Shown here one piece after another: positions 50,538 to 59,296 of a stretch of 64,000 nt of DNA (its first letter is position 1; the number at the start of each line of letters is the position of its first letter). The stretch comes from Kribbella sp. NBC_00382 (GTDB lineage Bacteria > Actinomycetota > Actinomycetes > Propionibacteriales > Kribbellaceae): NCBI RefSeq assembly GCF_036067295.1, contig NZ_CP107954.1, forward strand, positions 3,348,001 through 3,412,000, read 5' to 3'. Position numbers and translations under genes: made by a program. Below the pieces are notes generated by a model that made no database searches, was not told where the DNA came from, and saw nothing but the letters and a program-made list of their open reading frames with translations.

Positions 50538-51950
50538 ATGCTGATCGATTCGGCCGCCGACCTCACTCTCGACCACGTCCTGTCCTCCGATCCTCTGGAA
50601 CTCTCACCCGACCTCCTCACCCGCCTCGCCACCACCCGCGAAGCAGTCCTCACGGCCCTGGCGACCGGCGCCCCCGTCTACGGCGTCAACACCGGCATGG
50701 GCGCCATGAGCAAAATCCGCCTCACCTCCGACGAACAAAGCATCCACCAACACAACCTCCTCCTAGCCCGAGCCGCCGGCGGCGCCCCCTGGCTGCCCCC
50801 ACTCGAGGCACGAGCCGTAGTAATCGCCCGCCTGAAAACCCTCCTGACCGGCGACGCCGGCGTCTCTCCTGAGCTGTGCCAACAACTAGTAGCCCTGCTG
50901 AACAGCGGCCTGGTTCCCGCCATCCCCTCCTCCGGCGCCGGCTCAGCCGGCGAAATCATCCCCCTAGCCCACGCCTTCGGCCCGTTGGTCGGCATCGGCT
51001 CACTGCTTGAGGGCGGCGCCGTAGTACCGGCAGAGGGAAAGCTGCCTGCGTTTGAGCTTGGGTCAAAGGAAGGGATCTCTTTGCTGGCTGGGATTCCGGG
51101 GGCTACTGGAAGGGCTTGGTTGCAGGTTGGGATTGCCTGGCAGCTTGTGGAGAAGCTGACCCTGGTTGCTGCTGGGGCGATTGCGGTGGTGGGGGCCAAC
51201 CGCGATCCGTACAACGTCTTGTGTGGAAGGGGGGATGAGCTGCTGGCTGGAGAGTTGGCGCGGGTGCTGGATGCGGCTGGGCCTGAGGAGGAGCCGCGGA
51301 GTTTGCAGGCGCCGGTTTCGTTTCGGGTGGTGGGGCAGGTTAATGCGCAGGTGCGGCGGGCGGTTGGGCGGCTGGAGGAGGCTGTGGAGCGGGGGTTTGT
51401 GGGGGTGACGGACTCGCCGGCGTTTATTGGTGGGGAGTTTGTTGGTACTGCGGGATTCCATGGGATTGATCTGGCGGCGCACTGCGACCAGCTGGTGGCC
51501 GCGTTGGCGCATGCGGCTGAGGTTTCGACGGCTCGGATTCATCGGTTGCTGGATCCGGCGGTGACCGGGTTGCCGGCGCAGTTGGCGGCTGAGCCGGGGC
51601 CGCAAGCTGGGTTGGTGACTGTGCACAAGAGAGCCGTTGCCACCAGCCACTATCTGCGCAGGCTGGCGATGCCGTCGGCGGTTGGTGCGCTCGAGACGTC
51701 CAACGGGCAGGAGGATGTGCAGAGCTTCAGTTGGGAGGCGGTCGGCGTACTCGCTGAAGCGGTTCGGTTGACGCGTGAGGTGACGGCGTGCGAGTTGCTC
51801 GCGGTGCATCAGGCCTTCGCGTTGTCGAAACGTCCTGTCCCAGAAGGGTTACAGGGTCTTCTCGGTGAGGTCGCGAACGTAGTACCGCCGATCGTCGCTG
51901 ACCGCCCGTTCGGCGTTGATATCGCCAACCTGCTCGAACACATCGTCTGA
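50538..51950 (+). CDS. Aromatic amino-acid ammonia-lyase fold protein with altered MIO site
   Basis: A 470-residue member of the HAL/PAL superfamily: VYGVNTGMGAMSKI near 50, KEGISLLAGIPGATG near 180, late GQEDVQSFSWEA. The MIO-forming region is SSGAGSAGEIIPLAHA: where HAL has Ala-Ser-Gly this has Ser-Ala-Gly, so the serine that becomes the methylidene is not in place. Other active-site positions also differ by my alignment (NG after KEG becomes AG; the Tyr of QDxYSLR is Val). Coupled to the divergent OCD-like gene. A different lyase/aminomutase chemistry or a non-catalytic role is possible. Codon endings switch from C-rich to G/T-rich near 51040. Confidence 0.85.
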   Translation: MLIDSAADLTLDHVLSSDPLELSPDLLTRLATTREAVLTALATGAPVYGVNTGMGAMSKIRLTSDEQSIHQHNLLLARAAGGAPWLPPLEARAVVIARLKTLLTGDAGVSPELCQQLVALLNSGLVPAIPSSGAGSAGEIIPLAHAFGPLVGIGSLLEGGAVVPAEGKLPAFELGSKEGISLLAGIPGATGRAWLQVGIAWQLVEKLTLVAAGAIAVVGANRDPYNVLCGRGDELLAGELARVLDAAGPEEEPRSLQAPVSFRVVGQVNAQVRRAVGRLEEAVERGFVGVTDSPAFIGGEFVGTAGFHGIDLAAHCDQLVAALAHAAEVSTARIHRLLDPAVTGLPAQLAAEPGPQAGLVTVHKRAVATSHYLRRLAMPSAVGALETSNGQEDVQSFSWEAVGVLAEAVRLTREVTACELLAVHQAFALSKRPVPEGLQGLLGEVANVVPPIVADRPFGVDIANLLEHIV

Positions 51951-52035
51951 CTACTCCTTGTTTGTTGATCGTCGCTCCGGGTACTCGGCGGTGGACGGCA
52001 GTTGCCGAAGACAACGAGAACGGGGATGGTTTCCG

Positions 52036-52818
52036 ATGAGCACCACGCAGGAGCTGGAACGGGCGATGGGGCAGGACGTATATGACGTCGAGGGCCACAA
52101 GGTCGGCACGGCGTCCCACCTCTACGCCTCCGATGTGTCCGGGGCGCCCGAGTGGGTGACGGTGAAGACCGGGCTGTTCGGCAGCAAGGAATCCTTTGTC
52201 CCGTTGACGGGTGCGCACACCGAGCAGGACGGGCTGCACGTCGGCGCCCACAAGGACGTGATCAAGGACGCCCCGCGGATCGACGACAACGGGCACCTGT
52301 CCGAGGCGGAGGCCGCTGAGCTCTACCGCCACTACAACCTGCAGACCGGTACGCCGGGCATGAACGGCCAGCCGGGGATGGACGGGCAGAACGCGAAGCA
52401 TGCCCAGGGCAAGGACAGCATGGGCAAGGATGCACGGCAGGGTATGGCCGGTCAGGAGTCGATGATCCGGTCCGAGGAGCAGTTGCGCGCGGGCACCGAG
52501 ACGGTTGAGACCGGTCGGGTGCGGTTGCAGAAGCATGTGGTGACCGAGGAGCAGCAGATCACTGTCCCGGTCAGCCATGAGGAGGTTCGCGTGGTCCGGG
52601 AGCCGATGACCGGCACTGAGCCTGGTACCGGCAAGATCCAGGAGGACGAGCGCGAGGTGGTCCTGCACGAGGAACGCCCGGTCGTCGCCAAGGAGACGGT
52701 CGCCGTCGAGCGCGTCGGCCTGGAGACCGAGACGGTCCACGAGGAGACGCAGATCAAGGACACCGTCCGCAAGGAACAGATCGAAGTAGACGACACCACC
52801 AACCCCCGCAAGCACTAA
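52036..52818 (+). CDS. PRC-barrel plus DUF2382 stress-type protein
   Basis: A 260-residue protein: an N-terminal PRC barrel (about 10-90, QDVYDVEGHKVGTASHLY), a Gly/Met/Lys/Gln-rich flexible middle, and a C-terminal DUF2382 domain (about 150-250, EEQLRAGTETVETGRVRL and EEVRVVREP) rich in Glu/Val. Such proteins are induced by stress in actinobacteria and Deinococcus relatives; molecular role unknown. ATG 52036 is the domain start. It ends at a strong terminator. Confidence 0.85.
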   Translation: MSTTQELERAMGQDVYDVEGHKVGTASHLYASDVSGAPEWVTVKTGLFGSKESFVPLTGAHTEQDGLHVGAHKDVIKDAPRIDDNGHLSEAEAAELYRHYNLQTGTPGMNGQPGMDGQNAKHAQGKDSMGKDARQGMAGQESMIRSEEQLRAGTETVETGRVRLQKHVVTEEQQITVPVSHEEVRVVREPMTGTEPGTGKIQEDEREVVLHEERPVVAKETVAVERVGLETETVHEETQIKDTVRKEQIEVDDTTNPRKH

Positions 52819-52828
52819 CTCCACCTCA

Positions 52829-52863
52829 CCGGCGCTGCAGCCCCCGTGGGGCTGCAGCGCCGG
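52829..52863. terminator. Perfect 16-bp stem terminator
   Basis: ccggcgctgcagcccc (52829-52844) and ggggctgcagcgccgg (52848-52863) are exact complements with a three-base loop (cgt), 11 bases after the PRC-barrel gene stop. Confidence 0.85.
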
Positions 52864-53030
52864 GTTGTGTGGGCAGGGCCGACCGCCGGGTTGTGTGGGC
52901 CGGGCCCACGTGCGCTGTGGGTGGGGGAGCGCCGTGGGGTGTGCTGAGGCTGGTGTGGGTGGGGCGCACACGTGTGGGGTGGGTGCGGGCCACCGGGAGG
53001 TAGTCGGGCTCCCGGTGGCGCACTGTCCTA
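52858..53030. repeat. G/T-rich low-complexity stretch with a 17-base direct repeat
   Basis: cgccgggttgtgtgggc occurs at 52858-52874 and 52884-52900; the following 130 bases are rich in gtgtgggtgggg runs. No gene seen between the terminator and the alginate lyase gene end (53103). Confidence 0.55.
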
Positions 53031-53102
53031 GTTGTGACGAGAGGCTGGACGACGTCCGGCTACTGCCGACCGTCGACCGTAGGTCGGCGGTCGGTGTGGT
53101 GG

Positions 53103-53870
53103 TTAGCTGTGGCTTACCGACAGGCCGTAGATGGTGGTTTGGCCGTAGTTGGTGGTGTTGCAGGGGGTGGAGTTGTCGCAGTTGGCTTGGGTGTAGACGC
53201 CCGCCTTGAAGTAGCCGGTGGTGAAGATGACGGGGATCGTCGTTTGCAGGACGCCGTTGTAGTAGGCCTTGATCGAGCCGTTGCTGACCACGAACTTCGC
53301 CTGGAAGCGGGTGCCGAGGACATAGTTGCTGTTGACGAGTTTGTAGTGGGTGTCGTTGTCGCGGGTGACGTACAGCGCCTTGCCGTCGAGGCGGAAGGTG
53401 GAGCGGTCGTTGCCGTCGTGGATCTGGCCGGAGACCACCTGCGGCTTGGTGTTCGGCAGGTGGTTGATCGCTTCGTCGATCACCATCGTGTGCGTGCCCA
53501 CGTTCGACGACCAGATCGCCTCGGTGGTGCCGTCGGTCTTCATCTCGCGCAGCTCGGAGCGCGCGTAGGTGGTGTTCGGCGTCTTCACACCGTTCACCGC
53601 ATTGCGGAACTGCACACCTTCACACGACGTCGTCGGCTTGAACCACGGCGACAGCACATAGGTGTTCAGCCGCGGCCGGGTCACCTGCAGCACCTGGGTA
53701 CCGGACTGCGCCGGGTCGTCGATCGGCAACTGCACCTTCCAGCGCGTCAGATCCAGAACCTGCGCCGGATAAGTACAAGCAGCCTGTACTGCGGACGCCG
53801 CGCCGGCGGTCAGCAGGGCAGCGCTCGCGACGACAGTGGACACAAGAGCAAGGGGGCGGATACCACGCAT
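53103..53870 (-). CDS. Secreted polysaccharide lyase family 7 (alginate lyase)
   Basis: A 255-residue protein with a signal peptide (cleavage near AASA, about 27). The PL7 jelly roll carries all three hallmark strands: YARSELRE (RSELR, substrate Arg), VSGQIHDG (catalytic His in QIH) and YFKAGVYTQAN (catalytic Tyr). It should cut alginate or a related polyuronate outside the cell. QIH with Ile is usually linked to a G or MG preference. It lies 46 bases downstream of the LacI-controlled acid-sugar operon, same strand. Confidence 0.92.
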   Translation of the reverse strand: MRGIRPLALVSTVVASAALLTAGAASAVQAACTYPAQVLDLTRWKVQLPIDDPAQSGTQVLQVTRPRLNTYVLSPWFKPTTSCEGVQFRNAVNGVKTPNTTYARSELREMKTDGTTEAIWSSNVGTHTMVIDEAINHLPNTKPQVVSGQIHDGNDRSTFRLDGKALYVTRDNDTHYKLVNSNYVLGTRFQAKFVVSNGSIKAYYNGVLQTTIPVIFTTGYFKAGVYTQANCDNSTPCNTTNYGQTTIYGLSVSHS

Positions 53871-53916
53871 GGTCGAACTCCTTCGGGGGCGGAAGTAGAG
53901 CTATCTGGTGTTCCTC

Positions 53917-54879
53917 TCAGAACCACTTCGACTTGTCGACGACATTGATCAAGGGGTCACCGGCAACAAACCGCCGGGCGTTCTCCAGCAGTACGGCGAA
54001 CCGCCGCTCCGCCTCATGAGGCCCGACTCCAGCGACATGCGGAGAGATCAGTACTTCGGGACGCCGCCACAACGGATGCCCCGCCGGCAACGGCTCGACC
54101 TCGAACACGTCAAGCGCCGCCCCACGCAACTGACCAGCCGACAGCGCCGCATCGAGCGCGTCGAGCTGAACGGTCGGCCCGCGACCCACGTTGACGAAGA
54201 ACGCCGACGCCTTGAACAGCTTGAGCCGCTGCGCGTCGATCATCCCCTCGGTATCCGGCGTGTGCGGCACAGTCAGGATCACCAAGTCGGCACCAGGTAA
54301 CTGCTCATCCAACGCCTCAACCGGCAGCACCTCAGCAAACCCAGGCCGATCACCGGGACGCACATCGATCCCGGTCACCCGAGCGCCGAAGGCGTGAAGC
54401 AGCCGCCCGATCTCAGTGCCCAGAGCACCGACCCCGACAACCAGAGCCGTCGCCTCCGACAAGGAGACGATCGCCTCCGGATCCCAGTCTGGATTCCACA
54501 CAGCAGCCTGTTGATCGCGGACATAGCGTGGCAATCCACGGCACAACGCCAGTACCAAGGCCATCGTGTGCGTCGCGACGTGATCGGTGTACGTATCGCG
54601 CATGTTTGTGACGACCACCGGATGCGCGACCAGCTCCGGATAGTAGAACCCAGGCGGCGGCCCAGCCTGCTGCGCCTGCAACCACCTCAGCCGAGTGGTT
54701 GCCGCCAGCAACTCAACGGGCAGTACGCCGTACGCCGCATCCGCCGTCCGCAGCGCCTCAGCCGCGTCCTCCACGTTAGGCCGCAACACCGTCAGCCCAG
54801 GCACCGATGACATCAGCCGCTCGGCCCAGTCCGCAGTACTGTCTCGCTGCGGCGGCACCATCACCAAGGTCGGACTCAT
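53917..54879 (-). CDS. D-2-hydroxyacid dehydrogenase-like protein (second copy)
   Basis: A 320-residue NAD-binding dehydrogenase: TALVVGVGALGTEIGRLL (GxGxxG), TVPHTPDTEGMID, FFVNVGRGPTVQ (catalytic Arg region), and the His in ISPHVAGVG. Reduction or oxidation of a 2-keto/2-hydroxy acid from uronate breakdown is likely. Start overlaps the previous dehydrogenase gene stop by four bases. Confidence 0.9.
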   Translation of the reverse strand: MSPTLVMVPPQRDSTADWAERLMSSVPGLTVLRPNVEDAAEALRTADAAYGVLPVELLAATTRLRWLQAQQAGPPPGFYYPELVAHPVVVTNMRDTYTDHVATHTMALVLALCRGLPRYVRDQQAAVWNPDWDPEAIVSLSEATALVVGVGALGTEIGRLLHAFGARVTGIDVRPGDRPGFAEVLPVEALDEQLPGADLVILTVPHTPDTEGMIDAQRLKLFKASAFFVNVGRGPTVQLDALDAALSAGQLRGAALDVFEVEPLPAGHPLWRRPEVLISPHVAGVGPHEAERRFAVLLENARRFVAGDPLINVVDKSKWF

Positions 54880-55865
54880 GCGGACTTCGCCTGCCCAGCC
54901 TCGAAGATCTCGTGCTCCAACGGCTCACCGGCGACATAACTCGCCAGCTCCGAAGCCATCAACTGCCCCTGCCGCCGACGCTCGGTGTTCAGCGTGCCGG
55001 CCAGGTGAGGCGTCACCACGATGTTCGCCGCCGAGAACAACGGCGACCCCGGCAACGGCGGCTCCGGATCCGTCACGTCCAGTACGGCGAAAAGATCCGC
55101 GCGCTCCCGCAACACCGCGACCAAAGCATCCTCGTCGATCAACGCTCCCCGCGCGGTATTGATCAACGTCGCATCGTGCTTCATCGACGACAGCAGCGCA
55201 GTACTGACCACCTCGCGCGTCTCGTCCAGCACCGGCGCATGCAGGGAGACCACATCGGAGGTAGCGAACAGCTCCTCCAGCGACACCAGCCGAACACCCA
55301 GAGCCGACGCGACAGCAGGGTTGACATACGGGTCATAGGCCTGCAAAACGAGGTCATGCCGAGCCAGCAGCCGCGCAGTCGCCTGCCCGGTCGCCCCGAG
55401 CGACATCAACCCGACCACCGACCCTGCCGCACCCGGCTCATTCGTCGCCCTAGGCAATGACCTGGCGCCGAAGCGAGCACCCAGCACATACCGCCAGCCG
55501 TGCTTCAACGCGTAGAGCACCTGAGCAAGCGTGAACTCGGCAACCGACGCAGCGATGACCGAGTTGGCCGTCGTCACCCGGACATCTCGCGCCCACGACT
55601 CAGGCGTGACGATCGACCGCACCGACCCGGCGCCGTACAACACCAAGGCGAGCCGCGGCGCGGCCTCCAGCAACTCAGGCGTGAGCCGCGGCCCGCCCCA
55701 AGCGGTGACGATCACGTCAACGTCGGCCAGCAACGATGGCGTCAGCTCAGCCGAAGCGAGCGGTGGGGCGACGATCCGGATCTGCTTCTCAAGAGCGGCA
55801 CGTTCCTGGTCGCCATAGACATCAGGAAAGCGAGCGAGGTCCATCACATAAAGCCCGTTGAGCAT
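54876..55865 (-). CDS. D-2-hydroxyacid dehydrogenase-like protein (first copy)
   Basis: A 329-residue paralogue: nucleotide loop GLMSLGATGQATARLL (SxGATG in place of GxGxxG), APVLDETREVV, LINTARGALIDEDAL and TPHLAGTL with the catalytic His. The loop change is typical of some sugar-acid members. ATG 55865 overlaps the preceding stop by one base (TGATG). With its neighbour it gives the operon two dehydrogenases of the same fold. Confidence 0.9.
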   Translation of the reverse strand: MLNGLYVMDLARFPDVYGDQERAALEKQIRIVAPPLASAELTPSLLADVDVIVTAWGGPRLTPELLEAAPRLALVLYGAGSVRSIVTPESWARDVRVTTANSVIAASVAEFTLAQVLYALKHGWRYVLGARFGARSLPRATNEPGAAGSVVGLMSLGATGQATARLLARHDLVLQAYDPYVNPAVASALGVRLVSLEELFATSDVVSLHAPVLDETREVVSTALLSSMKHDATLINTARGALIDEDALVAVLRERADLFAVLDVTDPEPPLPGSPLFSAANIVVTPHLAGTLNTERRRQGQLMASELASYVAGEPLEHEIFEAGQAKSA

Positions 55866-56995
55866 CAGGACACCTCCTGGACCGCAGCACGGATAGCCGC
55901 CAACCGCGCGGGCGACGCCAGCCCGGCGTGGTAGTACCGGACCTCCGACGCCCCCGCCGCAACAAGTCGCGCCACCAGCCCAGGCAACTCGGACGGCCGC
56001 TCGCCCAGAGCGTTGACATTGGCAACCAACGGTACGCCGGTACGCGTCCCAGCAGCCTTCATCCGAGAGATCGCCGCCTCCTCATCGTCCCAACACTTCA
56101 ACACAAAAGCCGCCACCTCGACCCCGTTCAACTCGACCCCGACATCCGGCCCCGTCACCTGCGGATCATCCGTTGCCATCAGCAACACATCGCGCCCGTC
56201 GGCCAAACCACCAGCCTCCCGGACCAGCCCGCCGATCACCGACCGCCGATGCCGATAGATCTCCAAAGCCCGCTCAGCACCAATCGCGTCGGCCAATCCA
56301 GCGCCCGCGTGAGTCCCTTCTTGCAGTTCTCGATCAACAACCGCCCTGATGTCGGCCGCAAGCTCCCCAACATCCAAGGCCAGCGACGCAGCGCAAGCCG
56401 GGCAGAGGCAGATCGACAGCAGATCCCGGGCACAGGCGGAGAGATCCGCGCCCGACGTCTTCTCATGCTGACTCGCATGCTCGAACCCGAGCCACCCACA
56501 AGCCTCCAGCACCAACGCCGGCACGTCGTACTGCTCGCAAATCTCCTGCACGATCGTCAGCGCGTAATCGTGGACGGCCGGCTGCGCCGGGCAGAGCGCA
56601 TAGCTGAACACCTCGTCGTAGGCATTGCGCACCGCCAACGAAGGCTCAGAACGCCCGAGCACCGACGAATGGGTGAGCACCACCCAGGCCTCGGTCCGAA
56701 GCCCGGCGGCGGCGAGCGCGGCGGACGCAGTACCGAAGCGGTCTTCGTCGTCGACTCCCCAAGTGGGAGCCAGCGGGCGTAGACCTCGCCAGCGTTCCGG
56801 CCGCAGACGGAAGTACGCGGCAGCGTGGTCCGCGTGCACCACGCGATGCGATGGATGCCAGGCCGTCGTCGCGCGGACCGAGTGATAGGCCGCCTGCAGC
56901 GTCACGGTGTCGATGCCGAGATCCGCGAAGCGGGCGGCCGCGGCGGGATCGCCGACCAGATCCCAGGTGTAGGCGAACGCGCCATGCCTCACCAT
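55865..56995 (-). CDS. Unknown barrel-type protein in the acid-sugar operon
   Basis: A 376-residue protein starting VRHGAFAYTWDLVGDPAAAA, with a regular beta/alpha pattern (DTVTLQAAYHS, then TEAWVVLTHSS, LLMATDDPQV, VANVNALGE) suggesting a TIM barrel. It has a Cys pair in ICLCPACAASL that could bind a metal. I do not recognise the family. ATG 56995 is used; ATG 57010, overlapping the previous stop, is equally possible. Its place between dehydratase and dehydrogenases implies a role in the same pathway, perhaps hydrolysis or isomerisation. Confidence 0.7.
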   Translation of the reverse strand: MVRHGAFAYTWDLVGDPAAAARFADLGIDTVTLQAAYHSVRATTAWHPSHRVVHADHAAAYFRLRPERWRGLRPLAPTWGVDDEDRFGTASAALAAAGLRTEAWVVLTHSSVLGRSEPSLAVRNAYDEVFSYALCPAQPAVHDYALTIVQEICEQYDVPALVLEACGWLGFEHASQHEKTSGADLSACARDLLSICLCPACAASLALDVGELAADIRAVVDRELQEGTHAGAGLADAIGAERALEIYRHRRSVIGGLVREAGGLADGRDVLLMATDDPQVTGPDVGVELNGVEVAAFVLKCWDDEEAAISRMKAAGTRTGVPLVANVNALGERPSELPGLVARLVAAGASEVRYYHAGLASPARLAAIRAAVQEVS

Positions 56996-57003
56996 CGCGG
57001 GCC

Positions 57004-58269
57004 CTACCATCTCGGAATGGCCGGATTCCAATCCGGCTGGATCGCACGCATCGGCGTGACGTCGTCCCGAGTGTCGAAACCACACTTCTCATACTGCTCA
57101 GCGAGCCGGCCCAGCGAATCCAGATCCAGCTCGACCCCCAGCCCCGGTCCGGTCGGCACCTTCACGGCACCGTCCGCGAAGTTCAGCACCCCAGGCTCGA
57201 CGACATCCTCCACCAGATACGGGTAGTGCGTGTCGCAGTCGTAGGTCAGCTCCGGTGTCGCGCCGGCCAGGTGGGTCATTGCGGCGAGGCTGATGCCGAG
57301 ATGCGAGTTCGAGTGCATCGACAGGCCGATCCCGAAGGTCCGGCAGATCGCGGCCAGCTCGCGCGACCGGCGCAGTCCACCCCAGAAGTGATGGTCGGAC
57401 AGGATCACCTGGACGGCGTCGACCCGGATCGCCGGCGGCAGATGACTGAAGGCGGTCACGCACATGTTGGTGGCCAGCGGCATCGAAACCTCGCGCGCCA
57501 CCGCGGCCATACCGTCGATCGTCGCGGTCGGATCCTCGAGATACTCCAGTACGCCATCAAGCTTCTTGCCGACGGCAACACTGGTCTCCACAGTCCAACC
57601 TGCGTTGGGATCCAGGCGTAGCGGATGATCCGGGAAGACCTCGCGCAGTGCGAGGATGACCTCGGCCTCCTCAAGAGGCGGGAGCACACCGCCCTTGAGC
57701 TTCAGCGACTTGAAGCCGTACTCCGAGACCAGCCGGCGAGCCTGGGAAACGATGCCTGAAGCATCCATCGCCTCACCCCAACTGTCCGGCTCGTAGTCCG
57801 GCGGCGGAGTGTGCGTGGCGGGCTTGAAGAACAGATAGCCGCTGTACGGTACGGCGTCGCGCACTTGCCCGCCGAGCAACTCCACCAGCGGGCGGCCGAG
57901 TGCCTTGCCCTGCAGATCCCAGCAGGCGATCTCGAAGGCCGACAACACTGTCGCGAGCGTCTTCTCGTCACTCGCCTCGCCTACCAGCCCGTGGTTCGCT
58001 AGTCCGGCGGCCGAACCGAGCGCCTCGCTGACGATCCGCTCCAGCCCGTTGAGGTCGAAGGGGTCCAGCCCGGCCAGTCGGGGCGCCACCTGGCGCAGCT
58101 TGGTCAGTACCGCCAGATCGCCGTATGTCTCGCCGAGTCCGGTGAGGCCTTCGTCGGTACGGACCTGCAGGATCGAGCGCAGCGCGTAGGGCTGGTGCAG
58201 GCCCTGGATGTTGCGCAGTGGCGGGTCCTTCATGGCGATCGGCGTGATGACGACATCGGTGATCTTCAT
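57004..58269 (-). CDS. Glucarate dehydratase-like enolase superfamily enzyme
   Basis: A 421-residue enolase-superfamily protein of the mandelate-racemase/GlucD group. It has SLKLKGGVLPP (KxK base), LRLDPNAGW (metal Asp and Asn), YLEDPTATI (metal Glu), SDHHFWGG and the catalytic His in MHSNSHLGISLAA. Expected reaction: dehydration of an aldarate to 5-keto-4-deoxyglucarate, the substrate of the KdgD gene it overlaps (4 bases). Confidence 0.9.
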   Translation of the reverse strand: MKITDVVITPIAMKDPPLRNIQGLHQPYALRSILQVRTDEGLTGLGETYGDLAVLTKLRQVAPRLAGLDPFDLNGLERIVSEALGSAAGLANHGLVGEASDEKTLATVLSAFEIACWDLQGKALGRPLVELLGGQVRDAVPYSGYLFFKPATHTPPPDYEPDSWGEAMDASGIVSQARRLVSEYGFKSLKLKGGVLPPLEEAEVILALREVFPDHPLRLDPNAGWTVETSVAVGKKLDGVLEYLEDPTATIDGMAAVAREVSMPLATNMCVTAFSHLPPAIRVDAVQVILSDHHFWGGLRRSRELAAICRTFGIGLSMHSNSHLGISLAAMTHLAGATPELTYDCDTHYPYLVEDVVEPGVLNFADGAVKVPTGPGLGVELDLDSLGRLAEQYEKCGFDTRDDVTPMRAIQPDWNPAIPRW

Positions 58270-59144
58270 GCGACAGCCTTCTTCCGGACGAGCGTCAGAC
58301 CTTGCTCCAGCAGGTGATCCAACTCTTCCAGGTGTTCGGGTAGCGGATCCGTCAGCGGCGACCGGACCGAGCCGACGTCGGTCAAGCGCCTCCGGACGGC
58401 GGCCTTGACCAGCGAAACGGCGTACCCGGCACCCTTGTCCCGCAGCTTGACCAGGGGAAGGTAGAAGGCGGCTAGCAGCTCGTCGAGACCTGCCTCATAG
58501 GCATGCGCGATCTCCGGGGCGAAACAGTGCACGGCCGACGAATAGGCCTTCACGCCGATCGCGGCGTACGAGCGTGCGGTCACCTCGGCCGTCGGAAGCC
58601 CGTTGAAATAGGTCAGGTTCGGCGCGGCCGCCATGATCCGCTGCAGCAGGTCGAGGTCGCCGAAGCCGTCCTTGAAGCCGATCACGCCGGGGATCCGGGC
58701 AAGCTCGGCCGCGCTGTCGGCGGTGAAGATCGCGTTGTCGCGCTGATAGGCGATCAATGGCAGGCCGGCCGTCGCCGCGAGGCCGCGGAAATGGTCGAGC
58801 AGTCCCTGCTGTGACGGCTTGATCAGATACGGCGGTAAGACGAGCAGGCCGTCCGCACCTGCTTCGCGTGCGGCAGCGGCGTACTGGCGGGCTATCGCGG
58901 TTCCGTAGCCGGTACCGGCGAAGACGGGCAGCGCGCCGGCTGCCTCTTCTACTGCGGCGCGGACCGCGGCGGCGTACTCGTCGAGGGTGAGCGAGAAGAA
59001 CTCACCGGTCCCGCAGGCGGCGAAGAGCGCGGCCGGCCGCGCGTCGATCTGGTGCCGCAGATGCTCGCGGTAGGCGCCGAGCGCGAGTGCTCCGTCGGCG
59101 TCGAAGGCGGTGACGGGGAACGACGAGAGTCGGTCGAGCTGCAT
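58266..59144 (-). CDS. kdgD: 5-Dehydro-4-deoxyglucarate dehydratase
   Basis: A 292-residue DHDPS/NAL-superfamily barrel. It has SFPVTAFDADG, GTGEFFSLT (the KdgD variant of GTTGE), the proton-relay Tyr in AYQRDNAIFT, the Schiff-base Lys in GVIGFKDGFGD and NGLPTAEV. It converts 5-keto-4-deoxyglucarate to 2,5-dioxopentanoate with loss of CO2 and water. First gene of the operon; ATG 59144 follows GAGAGG, and three LacI-type boxes lie just upstream. Confidence 0.92.
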   Translation of the reverse strand: MQLDRLSSFPVTAFDADGALALGAYREHLRHQIDARPAALFAACGTGEFFSLTLDEYAAAVRAAVEEAAGALPVFAGTGYGTAIARQYAAAAREAGADGLLVLPPYLIKPSQQGLLDHFRGLAATAGLPLIAYQRDNAIFTADSAAELARIPGVIGFKDGFGDLDLLQRIMAAAPNLTYFNGLPTAEVTARSYAAIGVKAYSSAVHCFAPEIAHAYEAGLDELLAAFYLPLVKLRDKGAGYAVSLVKAAVRRRLTDVGSVRSPLTDPLPEHLEELDHLLEQGLTLVRKKAVA

Positions 59145-59157
59145 GGGAAGCCCTCTC

Positions 59158-59281
59158 GGTAAGCGTTTGCCATCGGACCTTAGTCCGGCGCCGCGCCGCT
59201 GACAAGACCTGGCCTGAAAGCGGTTTCTCAGCCTTTGGTTGCGGAATGCCTCGTACTGCGCGACGCTGTGCAAGCGTTTTC
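59158..59281. promoter_or_regulatory. Three LacI-type operators between kdgD and the LacI gene
   Basis: ggtaagcgtttgcc (59158-59171), gaaagcggtttc (59216-59227) and gcaagcgttttc (59270-59281) share the AARCGNTTT core around a central CG typical of LacI-family sites. One lies next to the kdgD start, one mid-way, and one just before the regulator start, so both divergent promoters can be covered. Confidence 0.75.
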
Positions 59282-59296
59282 TCGAAGGAGGGTTGC

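Noticed and set aside
52864..53030. Small genes in the GT-rich stretch
   Set aside because: Frames exist only because stop codons are rare in this low-complexity DNA; no RBS and no recognisable protein pattern.
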